The translations under genes and the position numbers were made by a program. A stretch of DNA of 64,000 bases from Antedon mediterranea (Eukaryota > Echinodermata > Crinoidea > Comatulida > Antedonidae): assembly GCF_964355755.1 (NCBI RefSeq), contig NC_092671.1, positions 9,621,001-9,685,000 on the forward strand. Direction: 5' to 3'. Numbering within the stretch: the first letter of the stretch is position 1; each line of letters opens with the position of its first letter. Below, one piece after another: positions 1 through 12,800 of the stretch. The notes beneath the pieces were generated by a model. It searched no databases, was not told the origin of the DNA, and was given only the letters and a program-made list of their open reading frames with translations.

Positions 1-845
1 GACCCTGCTGACGATTCATTTCTAGCAGAAATATTAGTAAAGCTAACCTCTCTCTACCAAGATCCTCTGCCGACAAACTTTAAGCCAACATGGGCTTTGA
101 AAGCTACTTGGAGCGATATACCTCAACGACCGGCTGATGCCAGCGTAGATAGGGTATGTAATCACATTCAGGTTCATTTATATTACGCTTTTTTATAGTC
201 TTAAATACTTGACAGACTCAAAACTCAAAATGGTACTCGTAAAGTTTCACCCTGTCTTTTTGAAAAACAAAACCTAATCTCGACACAAATGAACTTTCAG
301 ACCTCACTTAATATGGCGTAAGTTTAACTTTATACTTTTCATTTTTTTTTTATAGCGGAACACATTCCAGTCGATTATAATGACGGACGGGTTATACAGT
401 TTTGGAATGTTTGTTTACGAAGGCGGTGACATGCGGTGGGATTCTAGTCTAGAGGACCGTCAAGACGCCACGATCGGCTACAATATTAGGGATGAAGACC
501 CAGTGAATTTTCTACAGGGCCAGTACAGACCGGATGAGATTATAGGAAATACAGACCAGTATGGCCAGTGGGTATTTCGGCTTGAAGGTAACACCGAAGA
601 CACTATCAACCCGAAGCAACGATGTCGTGAGTGGTATGCCAATGACGTCATGGAAGACTTTAACACAGATAATTTGGGGACCTGTCCCTGTAGTTTGTTA
701 CAGGTTGTTCTGGACGGGCGCTACTCACAGAGTCCAGTCATTTCTATTAGCAACACTCCGTTTGATACACTCGTAAATTCTAATCTAGAAGAAGTTGGAA
801 TATCATCCTCTTTGTTTGCAGATGTTGTAACCCTGCTAAATGAAG
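1..845 (+). other. NIDO domain (C-terminal part) of the mucin-like protein
   Basis: Exons 1-153 and 356-845 read through phase 0 and give the end of a NIDO domain: a [11 protein letters not shown] stretch, then [21 protein letters not shown], and the trailing GGDMRWD. NIDO is the extracellular domain shared by nidogen and by MUC4/alpha-tectorin relatives. The second exon then runs into the AMOP domain. The N-terminal half of NIDO and any signal peptide lie before base 1. Confidence 0.8.
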
Positions 846-3800
846 GTAAGATTTTATGCCGTTACTATGTATGTTTCACTATTTTATTCAATACTATAGC
901 TTCTTTACCAGGAGACGGTTGCGCTAAACGATTTAATATGTTTATTCACTTGGTATACAACATATTCTATTTGTTTACATTGATTTGATAGCTTCTTCAT
1001 ACGCATGGTGTTTCCAGTCATCGACTCCTAACTTCTTTCTATCCCGGACGCAGTGCTGCTATCGCCTGAATGGGTTTTCTCTAATTGAAGGCTACCTTGG
1101 TATTGGCTCAAGTAGCTTCGTTGTGAAATATGGTTACACTTTTGGACGATGGCTGATTTTTGATCAATATATCAAATATATAGGTAAGTTATAACTGTAA
1201 TTTCATTAAATTTTCATATCCTCAACAGACTGCGTAAACTAATATTTAATGTACACATGTGTTAACTTGTTTTCCGCTGTTGTGGCGTTACTGACGGTAT
1301 TACAAAATGGAAAAGCTCTACTTGTTACTTGCACAACGCTTTGTGTGAACGCGCATGCACGATGACACTGATACTCTAGTATAACCTTTGCCATTCGCAA
1401 CTTACAATGTACAATTTCATCATCTCTTTCTAAATATTATGTTCTAGAAAATGATCTGATGCCACAGTATTATTGCTGCAAAGAGTCACAGGATGAGGCG
1501 ATGTGTGATCTGTATTATGAGCGACGACCTCCGAGCAATTGCCAAGCATATACACCACCAGCCATATGTAAGTAATAGTTCGGCTGCCACTACTCGTAAA
1601 CGAATTACGTTGTATTTCTATATTCAATGCACAACTCCGTCCTCTTGGTAAACGCATTTATCTGCGCATGAGAAAATTAGAGCACGTGGACTAAATCATT
1701 CACTGATGAGTCATGTGACCAATACATTTTTACCGTTGTTTCTTACAGCTTGGATGTTCGGGGACCCCCATATCGTCACTAGTGATGGGTATCAGTACAC
1801 ATTCAATGGCAAAGGAGAATATATCTGCTCTGATGTAGACAACGGTCTATTTCAACTACAGTGTCGAATGGGAGAACCGCTATCAGAGGAGCAGGTTGAT
1901 GCCACCATATTCTCTGCTTTCACAGGAGTACATACAGGGAACAGTAGCACTTACGTGAGTGTTATTTATCCTTTTCAGAGTAATTTGACCAATCACAAAC
2001 GAAGGATACTCCAAACTGTCATTTGTGATTGGTCAAATTGTTTGTGTTGGCGTAACATAAGCGTAACTATATTTTTAGATACAAACCTGAGTAGCTTACA
2101 CATTATAAGGCTCCATCAAAATGTCGGTATTTATCTGTTTATCAATGGGACAACAACGGCAAAGTTTACAAAAGCGCTACAACCCATACAATACAACAAC
2201 TAAATGTTTTCAATGTTTTCTTTTTTTAGGTTCAGTTTACTATGAATGAAAACGGAACCGATTTTGAAATGTTAGTAAACGGCACTATCGATGTCTCAGT
2301 TGCTGATTTAGAAGATGGTAATTTATGCCTAATAGCACATTTCAACAATGAACAACAAAAAGATATACATTTCTTAATAATAATCGATTAATTTGTAAAT
2401 CTGTACTACGTTTGAAACGTGCGTTTAAACGACTTTGTGCACACGCATGCGTCAACTGCGTGACGGTAATGATAGATATATATTCACTTCTTATTTCAGG
2501 AAGTTTCTTCTCAATGGACGATCCTGAGTTTACGTTATACATTCGTAATAACGGCACTTATAATCCTGGAGTTACCAGAGTATACGCTACTTGGGGATCA
2601 GGAATAACATTTGGAATTGCTTTACAGGAGAAAATGTTAGATGTGCTGTTGGAATTTCCAGCTGAATTTAAAGGACGAACCTCAGGATTGTTTGGTAAAT
2701 GTTAAGCTTGGTTCCCACTAGAACGTAACGCAAAGACGTAAACGCAACTAATGACAAGCGAAGTTATAGACAGTTAGCAATCACAAGCGAATAAGCCATC
2801 GCTTGTGATTGGTCAATTCACTTGCGTTGCGTTACGTCCTTGCGTTGCGTCGCTAGTGGGAACCACGCTTTATTCTATAATGTTACGTTTATTTGATGTA
2901 TAATGCGTCATGTCACGACGAAATGCTGATAACTCGCGTCAGATTTGTGTTCCTTGTTTTTATGACCAAATGTTCATCTTTATTAACCACAATTACATTT
3001 AATTTATTTAGGAATATGGAACGACGACACGTCTGATGACTTGTGTTCTCCATCGATGGTTTGTTTAGATACAGAGACCACTTTAGATGAAAGTGATATA
3101 TTTGACACAGGCAATTTGTGTAAGTAAAGATAAACAGCAATTTTAATTGATTAAGTGACTCTCGGCCATATAATACCATACATACAATTTGTATAACACA
3201 ATGAATTTGATATTATTAAATTGTATAGGCCTACACATCTTCGTTATCCAACCATAAGCATTGGTTTTAATTTGCATTAATACAAACGCACCTATCCTAT
3301 TTTTTCTTGATATAAAACGCGTGTGTGAAACTTGAAGAGATAGAGCAGTAACATGACTGGCGTAAACAAGTTGATCATCATGCTTAGATGGATAGTGGGA
3401 TATAACAGCATAACAATATTTTTTTTTTCTTTATAGGGAGGGTAAGTGAAAGTGATTCCAAATTTATTTATCCGTCTGGAACATCATATGCCGACTTCAA
3501 CGACGAAAGTTTTCGGCCAAAATTTCTTAGCGAACTCATGGCTTCCGCTGACCCAGCCATGCTTCAGCAGGCTCAAGACCAATGTGGAACAAATCAAGAG
3601 TGTATATTTGACACGTTAGCTACAAATAGCCTCGAAATAGGAATGAACACTTTATTGACAGATCAGAACAACAATAATGAACAAGCTATTCTAGGTACGT
3701 AATCTAATTAACTATTGTAATAAACAAAGACATTGCGCCCTCTATATCGTCACACGTTTTGGTAATTTATGAAATTAAAACAAAGCAAACTAACAGTGCG

Positions 3801-6800
3801 CCCTCTACATCGTCACACCTTTTGGTTGTTTATTATTTTGTTTACGGACGGACTTAAAACAAAGCAAGATGACTGTGCGCCCTCTATTTCGTTACACAAT
3901 TTGAAAAAGATTAAAAAAAAACCAATACGCATACTTATGGCTAAAATATAATATGTATATTTATATCAATGGAGTATTTTAAAGATGTATTGTCCCTTTG
4001 ACTAATTCCAAAAAAATAAAAAATAAAAGATTTCGAAAAAAGGTGGGTCATTTTAAAGTATCATAATAGTTATTAACTATCACCAAAAAATTTTCAAAAA
4101 AAAAAATAATTTAACTGAAATACAGACGTTTTTTTGTTAAAAAAATAACTTTGACTTCCAGTCAAAGTTTTCAATCAAAACATATCCCATAATGAAACGC
4201 ACTTGCTTGGCTACTATGTATGCATAATCATAAAACTTCCTCGTGATCTGTGTGAAAATACCTTCTTAACCGTGACGAGTTGTAAACAATCCGAATTTAG
4301 CATATGCATAATGCGTACTCATGGTTTGAAATCTTTGTTTACTTTCGCTCGTGACGATTTTCCAGATGAAATGTAATCTAACTAATTTACCTGTTAATTA
4401 CGTAAACTTGTTGTTTTTGACTCGAATTTTCTACCTAAAGTGGATAACTTTAATATTACTTTGATATGCCCACTTTAAATTTAGAATATTTTGACCTTCA
4501 TTTTTTTGTGTTTCAAAGGACAATACATCTTTAACATTATCTTTTTAGACAATATACCTCCAGTCATTGATCAAATTGTAGATGCAAGCAACGTTAATTT
4601 AATTAGCCAGTCGAGGTTAGATGTCCGAGTCGACGAAACAGTTACATTGACAGTCGAAGCGTCTGATGAAAACGGAGATACCCTGACCTACGAATTGGAA
4701 TACGATATTCCGGGAGCTACAATTAATTCTGAAAGTAAGTCTCGGTTTGTTTTAGTTCTGGCGTATTGCACAAAGCACGTGTATCACAAGCAGGCCAGTG
4801 GCAAACAAAGTCTTATATTCTATATATATATATATATATATGTATTTAAACAAAGTATATTTATACAAAGTGTCCCCTGAAAAGGGGTTTTTCATAGTGC
4901 ATATATTATTTTCACTCACTTGTTGCACGAGGAAGTGTTGTCCCCTTAATCACGGGGTGTCCCCTTGATTACTGTATGCACGTTACCCAATTTACTGTAT
5001 TTGAAAACTTTTATTTATAAACGTTCTATTCCACTCTCATAAAACGACGATATGCAGTCATTAGATTGCATAAAACTCATAATAATGGAGTAATGTTTAA
5101 TACAAATATGTGTTGCAAATTCTCAGCCGGTGTATTTAGTTGGACACCTACAACAGTGGACATGGTAGCACTTACATTTCTAGTTAGTGACGGCTCGCAG
5201 ACTACAAGCGCAGTCATGGAAGTGCGTATATGCTCATGCATAAATGACGGCGTCTGTAACTTTGATAATTTGTTGGAAGGATCCGATATTATCAACAACC
5301 GATTTGGCGTAAGTTTTAGATATATTTTGTTTATTTCAATATAATCACTTAATCACTAATTTAAGAATACAACACTTTTTTAGATTTAGATTTTTACAGA
5401 GTTTATATCTACTACTATCTAATGGTAGTACTATCTAAATAAGCAAATATGGTTAATATAATTTTGCATAATGTATTTTTTTATGGATAACTTTTCTTTA
5501 AAAATGTTCTTCCTACATGATTAGACTTCAGATGCACATATAATATATATAAATCTATACTGTTTTTAGGTTGTTAGTTGTGAATGTACTTTAGCGTGGA
5601 CTGGTTTTGATTGTTCAGAAGATTACGATGCTTGTCTGGAGGAACCATGTTACCCAGGTGTCATTTGCAGAGACGCCATTGCTCCTCTTGTCAACGTCAC
5701 GTGTGGGTCATGTCCAAATGGACTCAGTGGCAATGGATATAAATGTTACGGTATGACGTCAATAATATTTTTACATGACGCATACACAGTTTTCACTGCA
5801 TATTTGATCTTTCCGATGCCGTTTATTTTCTTTAAAAGTAATTTTGATATTCATTGCAGATTATGATGAGTGTGCTGCCGGAAGTGATCAGGATCCATCG
5901 GTGCCTTTCTGTGAACATACTGAATTGTGTACCAATACACTGGGTAGTTATACATGCGCTTGTCGATCAGGATATGAGCTACATCCTAACGAGAAAGACT
6001 GTCCAGGTATTTACTTTAAATTTCGATCGACCGATTAATTAAACTTACAAACTAATCTAGATAATTCCACCAGTACTGATCGATTAACGCGAGTGATTAA
6101 ATTACAGTAATGATGATAATTGTTTAACTACTACGGAGGAGGTATAAACACCACCTAATGATGTGGAGTTCGTTGGTTCTAGTCCCACCCTAGAATTACG
6201 ATTTTGTCGCTAAGTGTTCACAATATATTGAGTACACAGTACAATTCATCGGAGTAAAGCAAAATATCTAACCAATTAATAACAGTAATTTTAATTTATC
6301 AGGGGTGATGACGACACGCTACATATGTAGATAATGATATAGTATTGTTAAATCAAAATAATGTTGATTTAGACGATGCTGATCATGATAGTGATGATGG
6401 CAGTGAAGACAACGATGATATGATGACGCTAAATAAGATACAAATAAAACTAAACTTAATGCTTTCACCTCTTGTTCAGATATTGATGAATGTGACCGTG
6501 GAACAGATACATGCAGTGCTCAAGCGTCTTGCGCAAATACCATTGGAGGCTTTGATTGTACATGTAATGCTGGTTATGAGGGCGATGGAGAATCTTGTAA
6601 CGGTAAGACAAAAGCGTATAAACACTAAAAGTACACCATTCACTGTTTCATCAGTACCATACCATTATGGTAGTCAAAATCTATTATACCATTGTTACAT
6701 TATTGTGGTTTTGTTAAACAGATATTGACGAGTGCCAAACGGGTGTTTACCCCTGTGATTTCAACGCAGAGTGCAACAATCTGATGGGTTCATTTATGTG

Positions 6801-9800
6801 CATATGTGCCGATGGCTATTCAGGCGATGGCCTAACATGCGAAGGTATGTATATAGCTTGTTTATTACGTTAAATGCATTATGATGTACTGATTTTGTAA
6901 TGTAATATTAACGGTGATGATAATGGTTGTAACTTTGATAGCGATTACGACTTGATTAAAGATGACGCATATTATACAGACTATTTTGATGAAAATAGTG
7001 TTGATGTAAATGATAATGAAGACAAATAATTTACGTCACTATATTGATTATTGATTGATGTATATAATATATAAACATGTGTGATCATGATGATTTAGAT
7101 GATTATTGATCATGGTAACGATGCATAAACAACAATGACAATTTTTAATCCGATTTCACTCACAGATGTAGATGAATGCCGACAAGGAACATTTATCTGT
7201 GACGTCAATGCAGACTGCATTAATACCGAAGGAAGTTATCGATGTAGTTGTCGAGATGGATTTGAGGGCAACAATACGTATTGCAAAGACATCGACGAAT
7301 GTGTCGAGAGGGCTCTTGATTGCCATCCAGTATCGAATTGTACGAATACGATTGGCAGTTACATGTGCGTATGTCCATCGGGTTATCGCGGAGACGGGTT
7401 ATCATGCATCGGTAAGTTATAATTATTTAATGTGTAGGCACGGGTGTCTTATTTTTTTCCACAAAGTGTAAATGCAGAAATCATGAATAATGTATGAAGG
7501 CATGAATTTAAAGTATATTAACTTACACATAACCCGTTAAATAATCTCTCTCACTATAGAACGAAAATACAAATGACATTTAGGAATATGTCACTGATAT
7601 TATATAAAATATTAGATAAAATCGGATATCGTTTTATTAAAAAATTCTTCTCTCCTCTCAGATGTTGACGAATGTACAGAAGTGGATGGTATCTGTCTAG
7701 ATCTCGAGGAGTGTGTGAACACGGACGCTAGCTACTTTTGTCGATGTGTAACTGGCTATGCAAGGGCCACAGACGACGCTGAATGTACAGGTAAATGTCT
7801 ATAAACGTTGGTCCTGAGTGGTACACCTAAATATATAGATTATAACTTCAAATGAAACAGGATATTGATAATTAACTAACCATTTTATATATAAATTCAT
7901 TTGTTATTTGTTAGATGTCGATGAATGTGTACCTGTCAATGGAACTCTACCATGCTCTATCAATGCCGGGTGTAATAACCTCGTAGGCTCTTACTCGTGT
8001 TCATGTAATCGAGGGTACGCAGGCGATGGTTTTATATGTGCAGGTAATGTCTCAAATATAAACCATAATACAAACAGATAGTCAAAAAGAAATAAAAAAA
8101 TACCTTTGTAAAATAGTATGACAGAGATGAGTTAATGTGAAATTGATTTAGAAATGACAATAGTTTCACTTTCTACACCTCATTTGAACCAAAACTAAAA
8201 TTTGAATATTGGCAGATATTGATGAATGTACAACTGGAACGGACGACTGCGATCAAACGTGTACAAACACCGCTGGCAACTACACATGCTCGTGTATGAC
8301 AGGCTTTGAACTTGCATCTGATATGGCCACGTGTGAACGTAAGTTATGGTTTCATCGTACCACACATTTCAAGCATTCTTGCTTCAACAATTCAAAATAC
8401 ACACCATGATAATACGAGCTAAATCTCCAACAGAATTTTATATGTATTATTACGGAATGATGATACGGTAGAATGAATCATGTATAAGCTTTCTTATTTT
8501 TCTTTTTATAGCTCTTGCAAATAAGGTCTGTTCAGATGCAATTAATGTTTGCGATTCATCTGCGTCGTGTGTCACTGACACAGATGGCAACCCACAGTGC
8601 TTCTGTGACAGGGGATACATGCTTGTAAACACGGCGTGTGAAAGTAGGTTTAAAGTTCTTCTTACTCTCTCTTACCTCCTGCAAAAATACTTTTATACGA
8701 ACAGTACCTTCATATTACGTTATAAGTCCTAGATGGTCGCAACATCTAAATATGTCTACTTACGAATTAGGCCTCTATTTCAAACAGAAGAACTAACAAC
8801 TGTTATTTTATCAGATATAAATGAGTGTACAACGAACCAAGATGATTGTGATGCCACAAATGGAAACTGCGCAGACACAGATGGTAGCTACGATTGTTCA
8901 TGTTCCACAGGCTACGAGCTCCTTCAGGACCAGAGGACGTGTGATGGTACGTACAGATGCGTTTTATAAATGTCCTTCGTGGCTTTCATTACACATTTAC
9001 TAACCTACAGAATTACTATTCGATCTGCAATTTTATTTACAGTGACAGTTCTGTACTTCTCAATAAATAGCTTTTTCTTTAATAGGTAATAAATAACATT
9101 TATTTTTTAACAGACATAGATGAATGCGCAGATCCAAGTACGTGTGTTGAAAATGCGCAGTGTACGAATACAGATGGCTCATACGAATGCGAATGTCTAC
9201 CAGGGTATACCGGTCTTTTCTGTACAGGTAATTTTAATAAAGCTTATTTCATGTGTAAATTTCACATTGACAAACTACGTCATCTCAAAATACACGATCC
9301 CTGCCAACATACATTTATATTGTGTATTATTGATAATAATAACTCCTTGTAATTATTGGTTCTACTTCATTTTGCTGTAGATATAAACGAATGCAACAGT
9401 AACGCGTTAAACGACTGTGCCGACAATGCAGACTGTGAAAACACGGATGGAAGCTTTAGATGTACCTGTCAATTGGGCTTCACTGGAGATGGATTAACCT
9501 GTATAGGTAAGAATAGTCAACTCCTTTGTATACATTGTTGGTTAGAGACGTTTTTGTTCAGCATATCAACGGTGCTGTGACTAGATCAACGAAGACACAT
9601 TGAGGTCATCAAACTGCTGCTTAGCTGCTGTGCGAAAGCCTAATAAGCAACGACGTTCCATCTCTAATTCTCTCTAATATATCTACACAAATGAATACAA
9701 TTCGACTGTTGTGACGAATATTGTATTCGTTATTTGTGCGACGCGTCACGACGTTCGTATGTTAACGCAAATGACGAAGGTTGTGTCAATATTGTATAAA

Positions 9801-12800
9801 GAACACTCTAAAAATTGTCATATTTCATTTCAGATCAAAACGAATGTCTTATGGTGGAATCTTGCCATGAACTTGCTACATGTAGTAACACAGATGGTTC
9901 CTTCACGTGCACGTGCCAAACTGGTTACCAGGGAGATGGCATTATGTCATGCAAAGGTAAAGATACTATTGGTTTCTTATGCTCGTCTTTTCATGACAGC
10001 TATAGACTCCGATACATTATAATGATTAACTGTTTCTTTCAACAGACATAAATGAATGCAGTGACATTCCTTGTGACTCTAATGCTGAGTGCACCAATAT
10101 GGAAGGATCTTACACGTGCGCGTGTGATAGTGGGTACCGCGGTGACGGATTTACTTCGTGCGAGAATATTGATGAATGCACAGAACAACCAGATATTTGC
10201 CCCGAATTGACTATGTGTACGGATACAGAGGGCTCTTACGAATGTTCGTGTATTGTCGGCTATGAAGGAGACGGTTCAACCTGTACAGGTAAGAGCTTAG
10301 TTCGTGGATGTTATTATTACATGAAAAATTACAATGTATCTTTGTTGTGAACTAATGAATACAGACTTACTAACAGTAGACTCTTTAAGATGTCCCTGAA
10401 TATGAGTCAGCTATGTGTTTGGTCCTCGTTTGTTCCACGGGGAAGAGTGTCTCCTTAATAGATGATATTAACTCTTTTTTTTAGATATGGATGAATGTCT
10501 TGGTAGCAACGACTGTGACGTCAACGCAATGTGCAACAATACAGTTGGTTCATATACATGTTTCTGTAACCAAGGCTACGCCAGCCAAGAAGGTGAAAAC
10601 GCGCGCACTGGCACGTGTAGAGGTAAATGCAGTATTTGATTTGTAACGTACTATTATGTACCTAAAACGTTTCCCATTAATATGGTCAGGGGTGTGTGCC
10701 TGAAAAGGGGTGTGGGTCTTGCTTTTGTTTCACGGGAAGGGATTCCGATAATTAGAGATGTCTCCCGAATAGGGGTGGTGTCCCAAAGAAGGAGTCTGTT
10801 AATTTGCTTGTATATTGTAAACCACATACAACATCACACAACATAAACATTTTTTTTTTCAGATTACGATGAGTGTGCTTTTAAAATAGACGACTGTTCA
10901 GATTATGCCACATGTACCAATACTGTAGGATCTTACTCATGTTCATGTAATAGTGGTTTTCAAGGAGATGGCTCCACATGTACAGGTAAATTAGCTTTAT
11001 AAAATGTGTTATATTACTCATTTACACGGGTAAATCAATTCTTTGGCGGGTAACAACTAACTTACCCGCGTAAAAACAGTCTAAACGGGCCTTATCTGTA
11101 ACTGTCTTTAATAGCCAGTCACACCATAACTAGGTGAGGCAAATTGTGCTTATCAAAATAAACATTAAGTAGAACAATAACATTTAACATCAAACAGACT
11201 TCAAATACATTTTAACTGATTTTTTTTAAAACAGATATTAATGAATGCGACCAAAATGGCAATATGTGTGACGGGAGTAACAACGAGAGATGTATAAACT
11301 TGGTGGGAAGTTATAGTTGTATTTGTCAGACATCATATTTCAACAGAAGTGGTGAATGCTTACGTAAGTTTTTATGTGTGATCGCTTTTTTAATTTTTGC
11401 GATATCGAGAGTTAACGGTCAGCCATTTAGTGAAGACCATTGGCTGCTATCTGATTGCATCTCTTTGCGTCCTCTTCCACGCCATGCTATTATCTGGTGA
11501 CATCTCATAGTCTCCTTTTAAGGAATCTAGTCATGAGTCAGATGATTGGTGTCCATGGTTCTTTGTCGACAACCACTATCACGGTTTCTTCTAGGTTGAA
11601 TACAACTGAATTGATTGTTTTCCTTTTTGCCTCCGTTCCGATCTCCAAATCAGATCAACATATAATTCATTACTCTCTTGTTTACAGGTTCTGTCTCTAA
11701 ATCACTTACACTTAACTTCTTGTACATCAAGGGCTGGGATACAACGTTGTTGTTTAACTTGTTTCAGTTTGATGATGTCAGAACAGATTTAGCTGCAGAT
11801 GTAAGTACACAATGAGTGAACAACATTTTTCTCTGCTCCAATGGGCCTCTTAACTATACAAAATGATAATGACCAAGTTGATATTGTTGGTAACACATAA
11901 CATGTAGCGCATCGACACGAAGAGATTCTTTTTATTTTTCGTCTATACCTTTGCGCAATTCAGCCAAGTTACACTTCAAAATACAGGTTATTTACATTTT
12001 ACTCCTATTTTTAAATGTGACCGTCTATGTTGTTTGACACTATACATATATTTGTTTATGTTTGTCCGCCCGCCTGGCAATTTAACAATGTTTTAATAAT
12101 ATTCTAATATTAATTACAGATGGACACTCTGTTCATGGCAAGCAATCTTGCGGAACCGTTCTTTGGTATAGTGACCGACAGCATTACGAATTCATCTAAC
12201 GGAATTGAAGTTACTTTTAGTGTAAACTTCAATGACCAATATAACGTAACAGACGATATGGTGCTTGAAGCCGTCCTAAACGGATTGACTGGTCCAAATA
12301 TGGACATTCTGGAACCTGACAGTCAAGTCGTACGCGATATGGTCGGCGTCACACAAACAGGTTAGACCTAAAGTTGAATTAATAACCTATAGAACAACAT
12401 TACCATTTATTAAAGACTTTTACTTCACACAATATTTTTTAAAGAGAGCACTGTAATAATTTTAGATGGAAATAAAATGTCTTAAAAATTCCAATAAAAC
12501 ACAACAAAACAGAGAAAGAGGTAACAGGCTTACTAAATATCCAAAGGATTTCATTCCAAAAAAACTTCCAAACAAAAGGTAGAACACATACAAAAAAAAC
12601 ACACCAAATATCAACATCTTGTAAAATGACATACTCTCCATAACTGCTCTATCACAAAATCCGCTCGAACAATTTAATTATTTCTTCCAGAAATCAATCC
12701 ATGCAATGAAGGTACAGATGATTGTAGTGAAAGATATTTTAAAGAATGCGTATATTCCGGCAATGAGCAGTTCACATGTCAGACTTGCTTTGATGGATTT

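Larger units (their letters stand above)
1749..3694 (+). other. VWD domain and following conserved segment
   Basis: Exon 1749-1954 opens with [13 protein letters not shown] and [11 protein letters not shown], the hallmark start of a von Willebrand factor D domain. It continues through 2230-2317, 2500-2694 (ending in GLFG) and 3012-3119 (WNDDTSDD). Exon 3437-3694 carries the segment that usually follows VWD in MUC4/SUSD2 proteins (WRVSES, then [10 protein letters not shown] and RPKFL). The GDPH motif is the site at which several VWD proteins are cleaved between Asp and Pro; cleavage here is inferred. Confidence 0.85.
4549..5750 (+). other. Cadherin-like/Ig-like linker and first Cys-rich EGF-like module
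   Basis: Exons 4549-4734 and 5127-5308 encode a segment with [23 protein letters not shown] and [12 protein letters not shown], which resembles the cadherin-like folds that often sit between VWD and EGF repeats. It ends in a cysteine-rich EGF-like sequence completed by exon 5570-5750 ([15 protein letters not shown], then [15 protein letters not shown]). The cadherin-like label is a resemblance by eye, not a search result. Confidence 0.55.
5860..11363 (+). other. Array of about 18 calcium-binding-type EGF domains
   Basis: Sixteen exons each encode one or two EGF modules; exons 7166-7411 and 10046-10288 hold two each. Almost every module begins D-[IVM]-[DN]-E-C and has the pattern of a calcium-binding EGF (for example DIDEC, then [12 protein letters not shown]). 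Every intron is phase 1 and falls just before the DIDEC motif, so each exon is a symmetric 1-1 cassette. Several modules keep the Asn/Asp-x-x-x-x-[YF] pattern typical of beta-hydroxylation and calcium binding. The array probably forms a stiff extracellular rod. Confidence 0.9.

Noticed and set aside
6165-6190. tRNA B-box-like GGTTCTAGTCCCACC in an intron
   Set aside because: No matching acceptor stem, anticodon arm or A box can be folded around it.
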